Below, piece by piece: positions 43,901 through 53,830 of a DNA stretch of 64,000 nt. This DNA is from Pontederia crassipes (lineage: Eukaryota > Streptophyta > Magnoliopsida > Commelinales > Pontederiaceae). The notes under the pieces were generated by a model. That model saw only the letters and a program-made list of their open reading frames with translations, did no database searches and was not told the DNA's origin. The translations under genes were made by a program, and so were the position numbers. Location of the stretch: NCBI GenBank assembly GCA_030549335.1, contig CM060186.1:18467189-18531188 (forward strand), in the 5' to 3' direction. Positions within the stretch are counted from its first letter, which is position 1; every line of letters begins with the position of its first letter.

Positions 43901-46369
43901 TTACGTTAGCAGGCTTTGAATGAGCGACTATTGTATTAGCTTCGGTTTTGAGAGAGCAAAATTCGCAGGTACAGGTATCCATTGTGTAGCTCCACTAGTT
44001 TTTTCCCCACCACTTAATGTCGACCTTAGCATGTATTGTTAACATTAATCTTCTGTTATTCGATAAAGTAACCAGTTATCATTATCCGCCTTTGTTCACC
44101 GACTTTGTCCATTGTGTTTACTCATGTAATAGGGTCAGGATAGGTGATGAGGACAGAGTGGACAACATTTAGCATAGAACATCTTCCTATAAAAATTGTT
44201 TAGCATGTTTAAAATATAAATACCTTCTTGGTTTTACCTTACTCCACTTGACATTAGTTACTCGCAAGATTGGATAGCACAACTGAAGCAGGGAACTTTA
44301 CACCCGCATGAGCTCTGTAATCAGTTTTGTATTACCATAGCATTTGGCACATTCCCCATGGAACTCTTAGTTATGACTCATGCTTTGCTTTCCGAATCAT
44401 GTTTCCTTACCTACTCTTGATGTTTCCTTACCTCTTATTTAACATGTTTCTTCTATTTAACCTTCATGAAACTCATAATGTTTGGTGGTATCATTAAAGT
44501 ACACAATAAGTTATATGTTCTTCTCTATATTTTTTTCTTTTAATGTACTCAACTTCATGTATTCAGTTTGCAAGATTAGAAAGCACAACTAAAGCTGCCA
44601 CCACTTGATAACTTCATAAGACAGGTAACTGTACTAATGGCAAACTTATAGTATAGTAAAACTTCTTATGTGTCTACATTTAGGTACCCAAGTTAATTAC
44701 CTAATTTTTAATTAATTTCAGGAGTTCTTCTATCGTACTTCATTTCTGATATTTTTAAGGCAATGTTACATCCTCATATATTACTTGCATGGTACCTTTT
44801 TAATCTGGTTCTTTCCTAAAATTGGCATATGTACTTTAAACATGAGACAGTTATGGGGATAGTACACTAAAACTTTAGGGTTATGGGGATTAGTACACTA
44901 AATCGTTTACAATGCCATTGAAATTGTAGGGTGTGCCCCTTGTTTTCGCTGGTCTCTAGCAATAGCAAGCATGATGTTAATAAATCGTGGGTGCATCCAG
45001 TGACACTCACTGCAATGCACGAGCAGGGAGAGCTCAACGACTCCTAGGTGATGGTGCACTAACACATCCGGCAGCAGGGAGACAACATCAGAGACCTCCG
45101 ACCTCGTGAGCAAGGGACCACCTCAAGTGCGACTTGAGGCCATCAACGACATAAAACAATGTGTGGCGGCAGCAATGACATTGTGTGAATAAAGAGGAGT
45201 CCATGATATGTGACCATTTCCTCTTACTGTGGGTTGATTTTAATCAACTAGGGAATGCATTTTCACCCTTCATAAACAACCAATTAACTCTAATTTTCAA
45301 TCACAAGATAATTATCAAGTAACTACTACAATATGATAACAATGCTTCCGGTAAAAACTAAACAAACTAAAGGGGTCAATTGTACATCAATTTTCTTGAA
45401 CATCGTGACATGAGACCAATCTATGTACATAAGACATCTTAAATTATTCCAATTCTGTACGTACCTTCTCTATGAACCCCGGGAAAATGCATTGTTTTCT
45501 ACCGAACGAAGGAACTATGTGACACTTTATGATGAAAAGAAAAATTGTTACAAGATATTAATCCTCAGGACATCCTGTTTAGGCGCCCTCCAAAGGTTGG
45601 CACCATTAATTAGGATTATGTTAGTGCATACTCATTTATGTGTGAATTAGGCTTCCAAGTTTTAATGCATGTATAGAATGACTTTTTTAGACAAAATACT
45701 ATCACATCCGGTTTGGGTTCAAGAGTTAATTTACTAAAAGATAGGTGCCACTTACTATATATCACCCATAGATTATGTTGCCATTTTACAATAGTACTTA
45801 GTGGTTTAAGCTCGTATCGAATTTTGCACATGGTGTACGCAAATTCGATATGTTATCCATCTCCTTATAACCATCCTACTGAATCTCATGCCTGACCTCA
45901 CACTCTGATGCATAATATTTTGTCGTGATATAATGTCTCCTCGGAACACCGTCGGTGGATGTACAATAGAACTAACTCGAGACAGAAGAATTTGTTGAAG
46001 GAGTTGAATATTACACATGTATAGTAGGTCAGTCAACACAATTTTTACGCGAAGGAACTATTAGGTGTTTGTATTTGAAATGTAATAGTACGAAATTTCA
46101 TACTTTAGAGTCAATTAAAGTTCACTTGTACAGAAAGAGCTTCAAAACTAATTACTAGTGTTGGAGTGAATTTGGAGAAGAATCATTGCCTAACCCCATA
46201 AATGAAAACACCTCACCCGAACGTAATGAATATCAAACTTGGCCCTCTCTTTTTATTTGTCTGGATCGAAGGGAGTAGAGAAGGGCGCCACCCACATCAA
46301 CAGAGAGGGAAATTTGTAGGCGGCTTCGATTCGACCTATGTTCTTTTCCATTTCTTCTCTGAAGAGTCT
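43901..46369. other. Unassigned DNA right of CACTA D
   Basis: No gene was recognised. A short phrase, CAAGATTGGATAGCACAACT at 44265 and CAAGATTAGAAAGCACAACT at 44571, occurs twice and may come from repeated exons of a transposon. Frames at 44907-45113, 45616-45831 and 45806-46039 (minus strand) lack recognisable domains. It may be the remaining body of a large CACTA. Confidence 0.45.
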
Positions 46370-46660
46370 ACAATCATCCGGGCATGTTATAAAATATTTC
46401 TCAAAGTTTTATAGACTGGGTTTTTGGTCGCCACTGTTTGCCTCCTCCGGCGATCACTATTCCAGCGACTCTTCTACTATTCATCAAGGTGAGTACCAGT
46501 AGGTGGTGGCTGTCCAGAGAAATGACAATAAAATCTAATTCAAACATTGTAATGGATGCAGTCGTGTGATTGTTATTGCGACACCATTGTTTTGTTTTTG
46601 GCGAGAAGTAATCCGACTATTGTGCTGTCTATTTCATCTTCATTGAGACTGATCATTTGA
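46370..46660 (+). pseudogene. Third copy of the ankyrin gene 3' region
   Basis: From CATCCGGGCATGTTATAAAA and TATTTCTCAAAG it follows the same path as 9560-9590 plus 12880-13150: GTTTTTGGTCGCCACTGTTT, 'ggtgagtaccagtagg', CTAATTCAAACATTGTAATG and GTGCTGTCTATTTCATC. There is no PGG coding sequence before it. It shows that three copies of this 3' region exist within 37 kb. Confidence 0.75.
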
Positions 46661-47125
46661 CATAGTTGGAATTACATTTATATGAACCTGCAAATCGCAA
46701 TTTCAGTAGTGTTCCTCGGATTAGATTCTCTTCGTCATTATTCCTCTTCGATTAATCTGGTGATCGTGCTGCCACCTTGTTAAACGTGTGCACCGACATG
46801 CATAGAAGACTCCAACTATGTTAATGACATGTCCAAAATTTCAAAATATGTGGCTTTAAGTAAAAACCTATTGGCTGGAACAATTAGTTTATTTTACAAA
46901 TCATGGAAAGATATGCCTATAAATAAGTAATGGGTCTTCTTTTGAAGGAAATAAATCAACACTTGGAAGATCATGTATTAACCAAACCCTTGCGTACAAA
47001 ATGCAAGGCCACAAATAATAAAATTACAGTCGAGAAAGAATAAAAGTCACACCGGGCATAAATTATATATTAATCATTGTGAATTAAGTCTTAACTCAAA
47101 TAGGACGCCAAAAAGAAACTATATA
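46661..47125. other. Stretch without recognisable features left of the Tekay-like element
   Basis: No gene seen. It ends with ATATA (47121-47125), the left copy of the next element's target duplication. TAGTG at 46707 in AATTTCAGTAGTG might be a CACTA right end but lacks support. Confidence 0.5.
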
Positions 47126-49152
47126 TGTAACGCCCCCAAATCGACCTCCGCCACGTGGCGAAGACCAACCTGGAGACGCTACGGCATGCTATGACTTTGA
47201 CCATAATATTGACCATATCTCAGTCAAGAATCGAGACACGTCAACGGAAGAAACGAAATAAAGATAAAAGATAACTTTAAATATGTGAAAGTCTAAAAGT
47301 GACTATATCATTGCTAAAGAAATAAAATAAGTTCTACATCATGAATCCAAAAATGCGGAAGGTAAACGAAAACTAAATAACACTCTAAAAGCCCTATGGT
47401 TCATGTATTGTCCTATCGCCAGAGCTTCATCACCACATGACTACTCCACCACGTTACTGACCTGGTCCTGTGGAAATCAGACACAAGGGAGGAGGTCCTC
47501 CCGTAAGCTTTACAGTCTAGTGGGGAACCACATGATATACAATGCATGACATGAATATAATAATCAGCGATAAATAATCATGCTTAACTTGAACGTGAAA
47601 GATAACATGTCAGTATCATGGATCATAATATGGATAAGATCAGAGGATATCATGAATCAGGAGAGTAACATGATGACTAATAAACATGAACTTATAGTAT
47701 ACTTGAAAATCATGACAGTAGCTTGACTTGACTTTACTTGAACATGCTTCTTGATCTTGGTTATTAATTAACAATCAGGATGACTTTGAGTGCCTTTAGT
47801 TCTTGGGATATGCCCAGCAAATGATACGGCCTTGTGCGGATTAATGAGTGATCAAACCATGATCAAGGGAGCGACCCTTATCTTGATACATTTGGCTTGA
47901 ACTGACAACTCATCATTAATCTTTCATCTGAACTTATTAATCGCTTTTAACAACTTGTGGCTCTTTGTTCTTGATTTCATGGATACGATAAGATCAATGC
48001 GAAATAAATCAATAAGGGAGTAAATCATGTAAATCAGTGAGGGATCTCTGTGGGGTCAGACAATAGGATCAATCATATATATAAATAATATTTGGATAAA
48101 AAGGAAAAATAATTAATAAGTATAATGAAAGGTTTTCTGGGAAATCGGTCGACCGGTTCGAGGGAACGGTCGACCGGTATTCTGTTGATCAGTCGACCGG
48201 TCTATTAAGATCGATCGACCGATAGGTCAAGTCGAGTTTAATTGGTTCGGTCGATCCATTCGGTTGAACGGTCGATTAGTAGGCAAGGATCGGTCGACCG
48301 GTGATAGGGATCAGTCGACCGGTTGACATGTGCAGAAAGCGTCTGTACGCAAGTTATCGGTCGACCGATTGCCACGATGCATACGGGCCGGTCGACCGGT
48401 CGGCATCCAAAAAACTTGCAGAACCCTCGAATTTCGTAAATTCTTTGGTGCAATCTCCATCTAACCTAATTCCTATCACTAGCAAATCAATCACATAACA
48501 ACATATCAACAAACAATGAATTATGCATGCAAATAATCAATCAATCAATGAATTCAAGAAAATCAAGCAAGGCAACACAAGGAACTTGAACCATCTTTTC
48601 CTCTTCTTCTTTACTTGTACGATTAGGGCATGATTTAACATTATTCAGGGGTCATGCACGATGATTTCGATTCACCCACCTCAGTTTGCGATCAATCCGT
48701 CTTTCCGTTCGTCGAAAAATCGATCCCAGCGCCCTCCCCTCTGTTTCCTACGTTTTCTGCCCATGTTCTTGTTCTTTTCTTTTGCCGCCTTCAATCCAAA
48801 CGGTACAAAGGGCTACGTAAGGAAAAGCGAAGGGATCAGATAGAGAGAAAGAGAAGACCCTGCCTACCCTTGCACCAAGAACAACAATCATATTGCTCCT
48901 GTTTCTGCTCACGCACGAAGAAGAACGAGAGGGAGGCAAAACTGGGAGAGGATCGTGACTTTCGCCAAGGAAGAAAGAGGTTTAACTAATTTGTCTCATC
49001 TTATATAACCTCTCTCTCCCAAACAAATCTGATGAGATCAGATTTAAACTTTTCCTTTACCAACTTTGAGTGGCATTGGGCCTTTTGTTTCTTTCTCTCG
49101 GCCATGCGGTTAAAATTCTGGTTCTTTTTCCTTTTTTTTGTTGGTTGTTACA
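47126..49152 (-). repeat. Tekay-like 3' LTR
   Basis: 2027 bp. On the minus strand a polypurine tract AAGGGGGTAAGAA (about 49153-49165) precedes it. A TATATAA box reads on the minus strand at 49007-49001. It holds ten or so GGTCGACCGG words at 48140-48410, including one unit missing from the other LTR. The 111-codon plus frame at 48654 is LTR sequence, not a gene. Confidence 0.95.
48135..48415. repeat. GGTCGACCGG palindrome cluster in the Tekay-like LTR
   Basis: The perfect 10-bp palindrome CCGGTCGACCGG and variants occur about every 20-35 bp. The 5' LTR cluster at 54835-55080 lacks one 22-bp unit near 54849, consistent with slippage or recombination between words. Confidence 0.85.
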
Positions 49153-49193
49153 TTCTTACCCCCTTAAAAGAAAATTCGTCCTCGAATTTTGCA

Positions 49194-49493
49194 CTAAGTA
49201 GAGGGCTTACCGAAAAGGTGGGAAAATTCTTGGCGCATTTTCGACTCGAGCTCCCATGTTGCATCATCTCCGCTATGGTGATGCCAAGCTACTCTGACCA
49301 TGGGGACATCATTGTGCTTCAGACGTTGCACTTTGCGATCCACTATATGCGTTGGATACTCAGCGAAGGTCAAGTCTGCAGCTAGATCTGCCTCCTCTAT
49401 CCTTAGAACATTTGCAGCATCGTGCTTATACTTCTTGAGCATGGACACATGAAACACGTTATGCACTCTCCCATAAGATGGGGGTAGAGTCAA
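49194..49493 (-). pseudogene. Integrase tail with chromodomain-like end
   Basis: It encodes [20 protein letters not shown] then [40 protein letters not shown] and MRQEFSHLF. The I.DR.V..L......V.V.W.......TWE pattern is the degenerate chromodomain of Tekay-type chromoviruses, which can direct integration to heterochromatin. It follows the integrase core after a damaged stretch (49494-49781). Confidence 0.85.
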
Positions 49494-49562
49494 TCTGCAT
49501 GCTGCCTCGCCTACCAGCTCGAGTATCTCGAATGGGCCTACATAGCGAGGACTGAGCTTTCC

Positions 49563-50600
49563 TTACTTACTGAATCTCATGACTCCTTTCATAGGAGATA
49601 CCTTCAAAAGAACTTGGTCCCAAGTTTGGAAGATCTGCTTTCGTCTGCCTTTGTCACCATAACTCTTTTGCCTTCCTTGAGCAGTCTTCATCCTTTGCTT
49701 AATCAATTCTATCTTTTCAGCATATTCCACTGCTTCTTTCACTTCTTCCTTACTCATGATCTTTTTCTCGCCTACTTCACTTTAGTGGGCAGGTGAACGG
49801 CAATGTCGTCCATACAAGGCCTCAAATGGTGCCATACAAATACTAGAATGATAGCTGTTGTTATAAGCAAACTCAATTAGATGAATGTGCTCATTCCAGC
49901 TACCCTGCCAATCTAGTGCACAGGCCCTTAACATATCCTCTAGTGTCTGGATGATCCTCATTGTCAATCTGTCTGATGGTGTAAAGTTGTGCTGAAGTTG
50001 AGCCTTGTGCCAAAGGCTTCCTGCATGCTCCTCCAAAATCTGGCTGTGAATCTGGGATCTCGGTCAGACACTATAGACGCTGGAATACCATGAAGTTTGA
50101 CCACTTCTCTCACATACAGGTCCAACAAGCTCTCCACTGATTGGTCGCTGATGCTCAATCTTGACTTGTTGGCACACCAGGCATCAGGATACATATTTCG
50201 CTATATCTCTTTTCATGTCCAGCCACCAGTAGCTGCGTTGTACATCCTTATACATCTTGGTGCTACCGGGGTGGATAGCAAACTCCGACTTATGGCCCTC
50301 ATCCAGTACCTCTCGTCGAACATCAGCGTCAGTGGGAATCCACAACCTGTCCCGATATCTAATCCCTCCATCTGCAGAGATCTAAAAATCTGCTGGTTCA
50401 TTCTGGCACCTCTTCAGAATCTTCTGATATTCAGGATCTACTTTCTGAACTGCTATGATCCTGTCAATTAAGCTGGGCTTCATCTGATGCATCATCCATA
50501 AAGCTCCATTCATGCCCAACTTGGGACACCGTTGCTCAATTTCTTCCAGCTTCTAGTACTCGCGTAGCCTCATATAAACTAGCGAGCCTTTCCACTTCCT
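49563..50600 (-). pseudogene. Tekay-like integrase with internal deletion
   Basis: Frames in order: 50401-50213 (PLTLMFDERYWMRAI, out of frame with the HPG-type zinc region), 50194-49964 ([40 protein letters not shown]), 50036-49782 ([34 protein letters not shown]) and 49757-49563 (KEEVKEAVEYAEKIELIKQR). Near 50150 the zinc-finger end (VCQQVKIEHQRP) passes straight to VESLLDLYVREV. About 70 residues with the first catalytic Asp are therefore missing, and the element cannot make active integrase. Confidence 0.88.
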
Positions 50601-50708
50601 GCTTAATGCATCTGCGACTGAATTTGCTTTATCTGGATGGTAATTGATAGCAAATTCATAATCCTTGAGGAGCTCAAGCCATCATCGTTGCCTCATGTTA
50701 AGACCCCT

Positions 50709-52119
50709 CTAATCGAAGATGTACTTGAGACTCTTGTGGTCAGTGAAGATCTCGAACGTCTCTTCATACAAATAATGTCTCAAGATCTTTAAGGCAAAGA
50801 CCACTGCCGCCAATTTCAAGTCATGTGTGGGGTAATTGACCTCATGCTTCTTCAGCTGTCGTGAAGCATAGGCCACTACTTTGCCGTGTTGCATCAGAAC
50901 ACAGCCCAATCATGTCTCACATGCATCACTGTAGACCACGAAACCTCCACTGCCTGTCTGTATGGTGAGAATTGGTGCCGAAGTCAGACGGTCCTTCAGA
51001 GTCTGAAAGCTTTGCTCATATTTATCTGTCCAGATAAATTTTTTCGCCTTCTTTGTGAGATTCGTGAGGGGTGCAGCAATCTTGGAAAAGTCCCTGATAA
51101 ACCTCCTGTAATAACCCGCTAAACCAAGGAAGCTGCGAATCTCAGGAGCATTCTTCGGCCTAGTCCAATTCGTCACCGCCTCCACTTTTGCGGGGTCTAC
51201 TGCAATGCCCTTCTTGGAGACTATGTGTCGTAAGAACATAATCTCCTTCAGCCAGAATTTACACTTTGAAAACTTGCCATAGAGCTTGTGTTGTCTCAGG
51301 GTCTCCAATACTATCCTGAGGTGCTCTCGATGTTGCTCCGGACTGGAAGAATAGATTAGAATGTCATCCACAAACACAATGACAAACTGATCTAAATAAG
51401 GTCGAAAGACCCTGTTCATTAAGTCCATGAACGCGGCAGGAGCGTTCGTCAGTCCAAATGGCATGACCAGGAACTCGTAGTGGCCATATCTTGACCGAAA
51501 GGCAGTTTTCGGTATGTCCTCTTTAGCCACTCTTAACTGGTGGCCGCCACTACGCAGGTCGATCTTGGAGAACACCTTGATAGCTGATCAAAAAGGTCAT
51601 TTATCCATGGTAGGGGTACTTATTCTTCACTATCACTTTATTTAGCATCCTATAGTCAATGCAGAGCCGCATGGAGCCGTCCTTCTTTTTAACAAACAAG
51701 ACCGGTGCGCCCCAAGGTGAGACGCTCGGTCTGATAAATCCTTTATCTAAAAGCTCTTGTATCTGCTTCTTGAGTTCTTGCATTTCGATAGGTGCCATGC
51801 GGTAGGGTGCCTTAGAGATGGGTGTTGTCCCTTGTAGGAGCTCTATCTTAAAATCGATCTCTCGTTTCGGTGGTAGTCCAGATGTGTCATCAGGAAATAC
51901 ATCTGAAAATTCTCGCACCACATCTATCTGTTGAAGCTCAGTGACAGGTGCATCCGTCTTGACCACACTAGCTAAATACCCACAGCATCCTTTTTGCAAC
52001 AACTTCTGTGCCTTGATCGCTGAGACAATTACCTTGTTCTTTGTTGATGGAGTGCCTCTGATCATTGCCTTAGGCTTGCCTTGTGTCCCTATAATGATTT
52101 TCTTTTGTTTGCATTGCAA
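50709..52119 (-). pseudogene. Tekay-like reverse transcriptase and RNase H
   Basis: 52119-51601 holds [20 protein letters not shown] and [20 protein letters not shown] with [11 protein letters not shown]. After a frameshift near 51590, 51575-50910 continues [40 protein letters not shown] and the catalytic [14 protein letters not shown]. RNase H (50909-50709) has [20 protein letters not shown] and [15 protein letters not shown] stop separates it from the reverse transcriptase where YSDACETGLGCVLMQ would be read. Confidence 0.93.
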
Positions 52120-52140
52120 GGCTGTATCGTGATACGAAAG

Positions 52141-52470
52141 TCAGTCCATCTCCAAAATGACGTCATAATCCACCATGAGGATGACTATGAGGTCTGACAA
52201 AAAAAAAATTTTGTCTACATTGACAGGTACATTCGGAATGTACCTAGCAGCATGGAGAGTACCCATAGGTGTACTCACACGCATAGCATGGGGCATCTGC
52301 TTTAACGATAAACTAAGAGTTTGGACACACGACTCCGAAATAAACGAGTGTGTAGCTCTTGAGTCAAATAAAATAGTAACAGACAAGTTGGCGATCGGGA
52401 GGGTACCTCTAATGACATCATTGTCATTTTGTGCTGCATCTGCTTCCAAATTGTGCACACGACCTTGCAC
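52141..52470 (-). pseudogene. Tekay-like aspartic protease, active-site Gly changed
   Basis: It encodes IANLSVTILFDSRATHSFIS and the downstream VNVDKIFFLSDLIVILMVDY. The active-site triad of relatives is D-S-G-A; here it reads D-S-R-A, a change expected to inactivate the protease. Confidence 0.85.
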
Positions 52471-52489
52471 AACGGGATTTGCACCTCAT

Positions 52490-53669
52490 GCTGCCCGGTT
52501 TTCTCGGCCTCCTCTAGCATCCTGTGGACAATTTCGGATGAAATGTCCGAACTGTCCACATTGAATGCATGCGCCGCTCAGTCTGCGGCACTCTCCATCG
52601 TGATGACGACCACAGTGAGGACATAAAGGCTTCTGTGGCACTTGTGGCTGGCGCGGTGATGGTGGCAGTTGTCTTAGTAGCTGTGCTTGCAGTGACGCAG
52701 GACGTGGCTGAGCTTGAGCCTATCTTGGAGCTTCCCTTTGCTGGTATGGCATGAAACGGCGACCACGGCGGTCATTCCTCCTAAATGGTCGCTGATCATC
52801 CGTTCGAGGTCTGGGCTGCTCTATTGCTTTTGCTGGAGCTTTGGCATTACGTTCAGCTTGATCCTTCTCCATGCGCGCGGCCAACCTCACAGCCTTCTCC
52901 AGATCCTCACAGTCCCCAGACAAGACTTCAGTCTTTAGCGTTTGCTGTATCTCATTGATGAATCTATTAGCTCTAATATGCCTTTCAAATGGCATCGGAC
53001 AGTATTGCTCCAGTTGGATGAACTGGGTGCCGCCACAGACATAGTTCCCTACTGTAGTTGCAGGAACTCCTCTTGTTTGTTGATGTGTTCAGGAGTGTAG
53101 CGCGTCATGAAGGCCTTCTTAAATTCATCCCATGCTATGTCCTCTTCTTCCATCCCTCTGAACATGGTGGCCATTGTAGTCTTCCACCAGCCCATCGCAG
53201 TACTAGTAAGCATGTGTGTGACATATAGGACCTTGCGTTCATTAGTGCATCTCATCAGCTTAAAAATCTGATCCATGGTCTCAATCCATTCTTCAGCTTT
53301 GAAAAAGTCCGCCTTCCCATCATAATGAGGCGGATGCAGCTTCAGGAAAGCCTGAATGGTGTCTTCTACTGCTTCATGGTGTGCCCTCTGATTACGGCGT
53401 CTTGACGCCGGTGGACTGTCTCCTGTCTGGCTACCCTCAAGTGGGGCAAACTCATCCACATGCTCCTCTAATGGTGCTCTAGCTGCGCGGCCTCTACCTC
53501 GTCCGCGGCCTGGTGCACGGCCACGTCCGCGACCCGGCTGGGCGACCCCCATCTCAGGAAGTGCGCCTTCTGATGCCTTATAAAGATTTCGGTCCGCTCT
53601 GACCATCTGCTCCTGAATCCGTTCTGAACGTCGTGACATGCTTATCCTCCAATCATGAAATAAAATCAT
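52490..53669 (-). pseudogene. Tekay-like gag with zinc knuckle, frameshifted
   Basis: 53669-53049 starts with a basic Gly-Arg-rich segment (GRGRGRAPGRGRGRGRAARA) and the gag core FLKLHPPHYDGKADFFKAEE, MGWWKTTMATMF and WDEFKKAFMTRYTPEHI. After stops near 53045, 52995-52720 continues RHIRANRFINEIQQTLKTEV. A CCHC zinc knuckle, CIQCGQFGHFIRNC, lies near 52572-52531. It packages the element RNA. Confidence 0.9.
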
Positions 53670-53814
53670 GCATCAATAACCCATAACTTATCTTAAACAT
53701 AAACTTGACTTACATTGCTTTTCGGTGGAGGGTGTGACGACTGCTCGGCGATAGCACATGAACCAATACCATACTATTCTATACACTAGGACGTTAAGAA
53801 AGTCCTGACTTTAG

Positions 53815-53826
53815 GCTCTGATATCA
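53815..53826 (-). other. Tekay-like primer-binding site
   Basis: On the minus strand TGATATCAGAGC begins four bases after the 5' LTR. It is the initiator Met tRNA site TGGTATCAGAGC with one G-to-A change. Confidence 0.85.
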
Positions 53827-53830
53827 TAAA

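Noticed and set aside
46701..46711. TAGTG as the right end of CACTA D
   Set aside because: The neighbouring bases (TTC) do not match the left flank (AGG), and the subterminal similarity is only a few bases.
48654..48989. 111-codon plus-strand frame, repeated at 55326-55661, as a conserved gene
   Set aside because: Both copies lie at the same place in the two LTRs of one element and are conserved only because the LTRs are copies; the translation is low-complexity.
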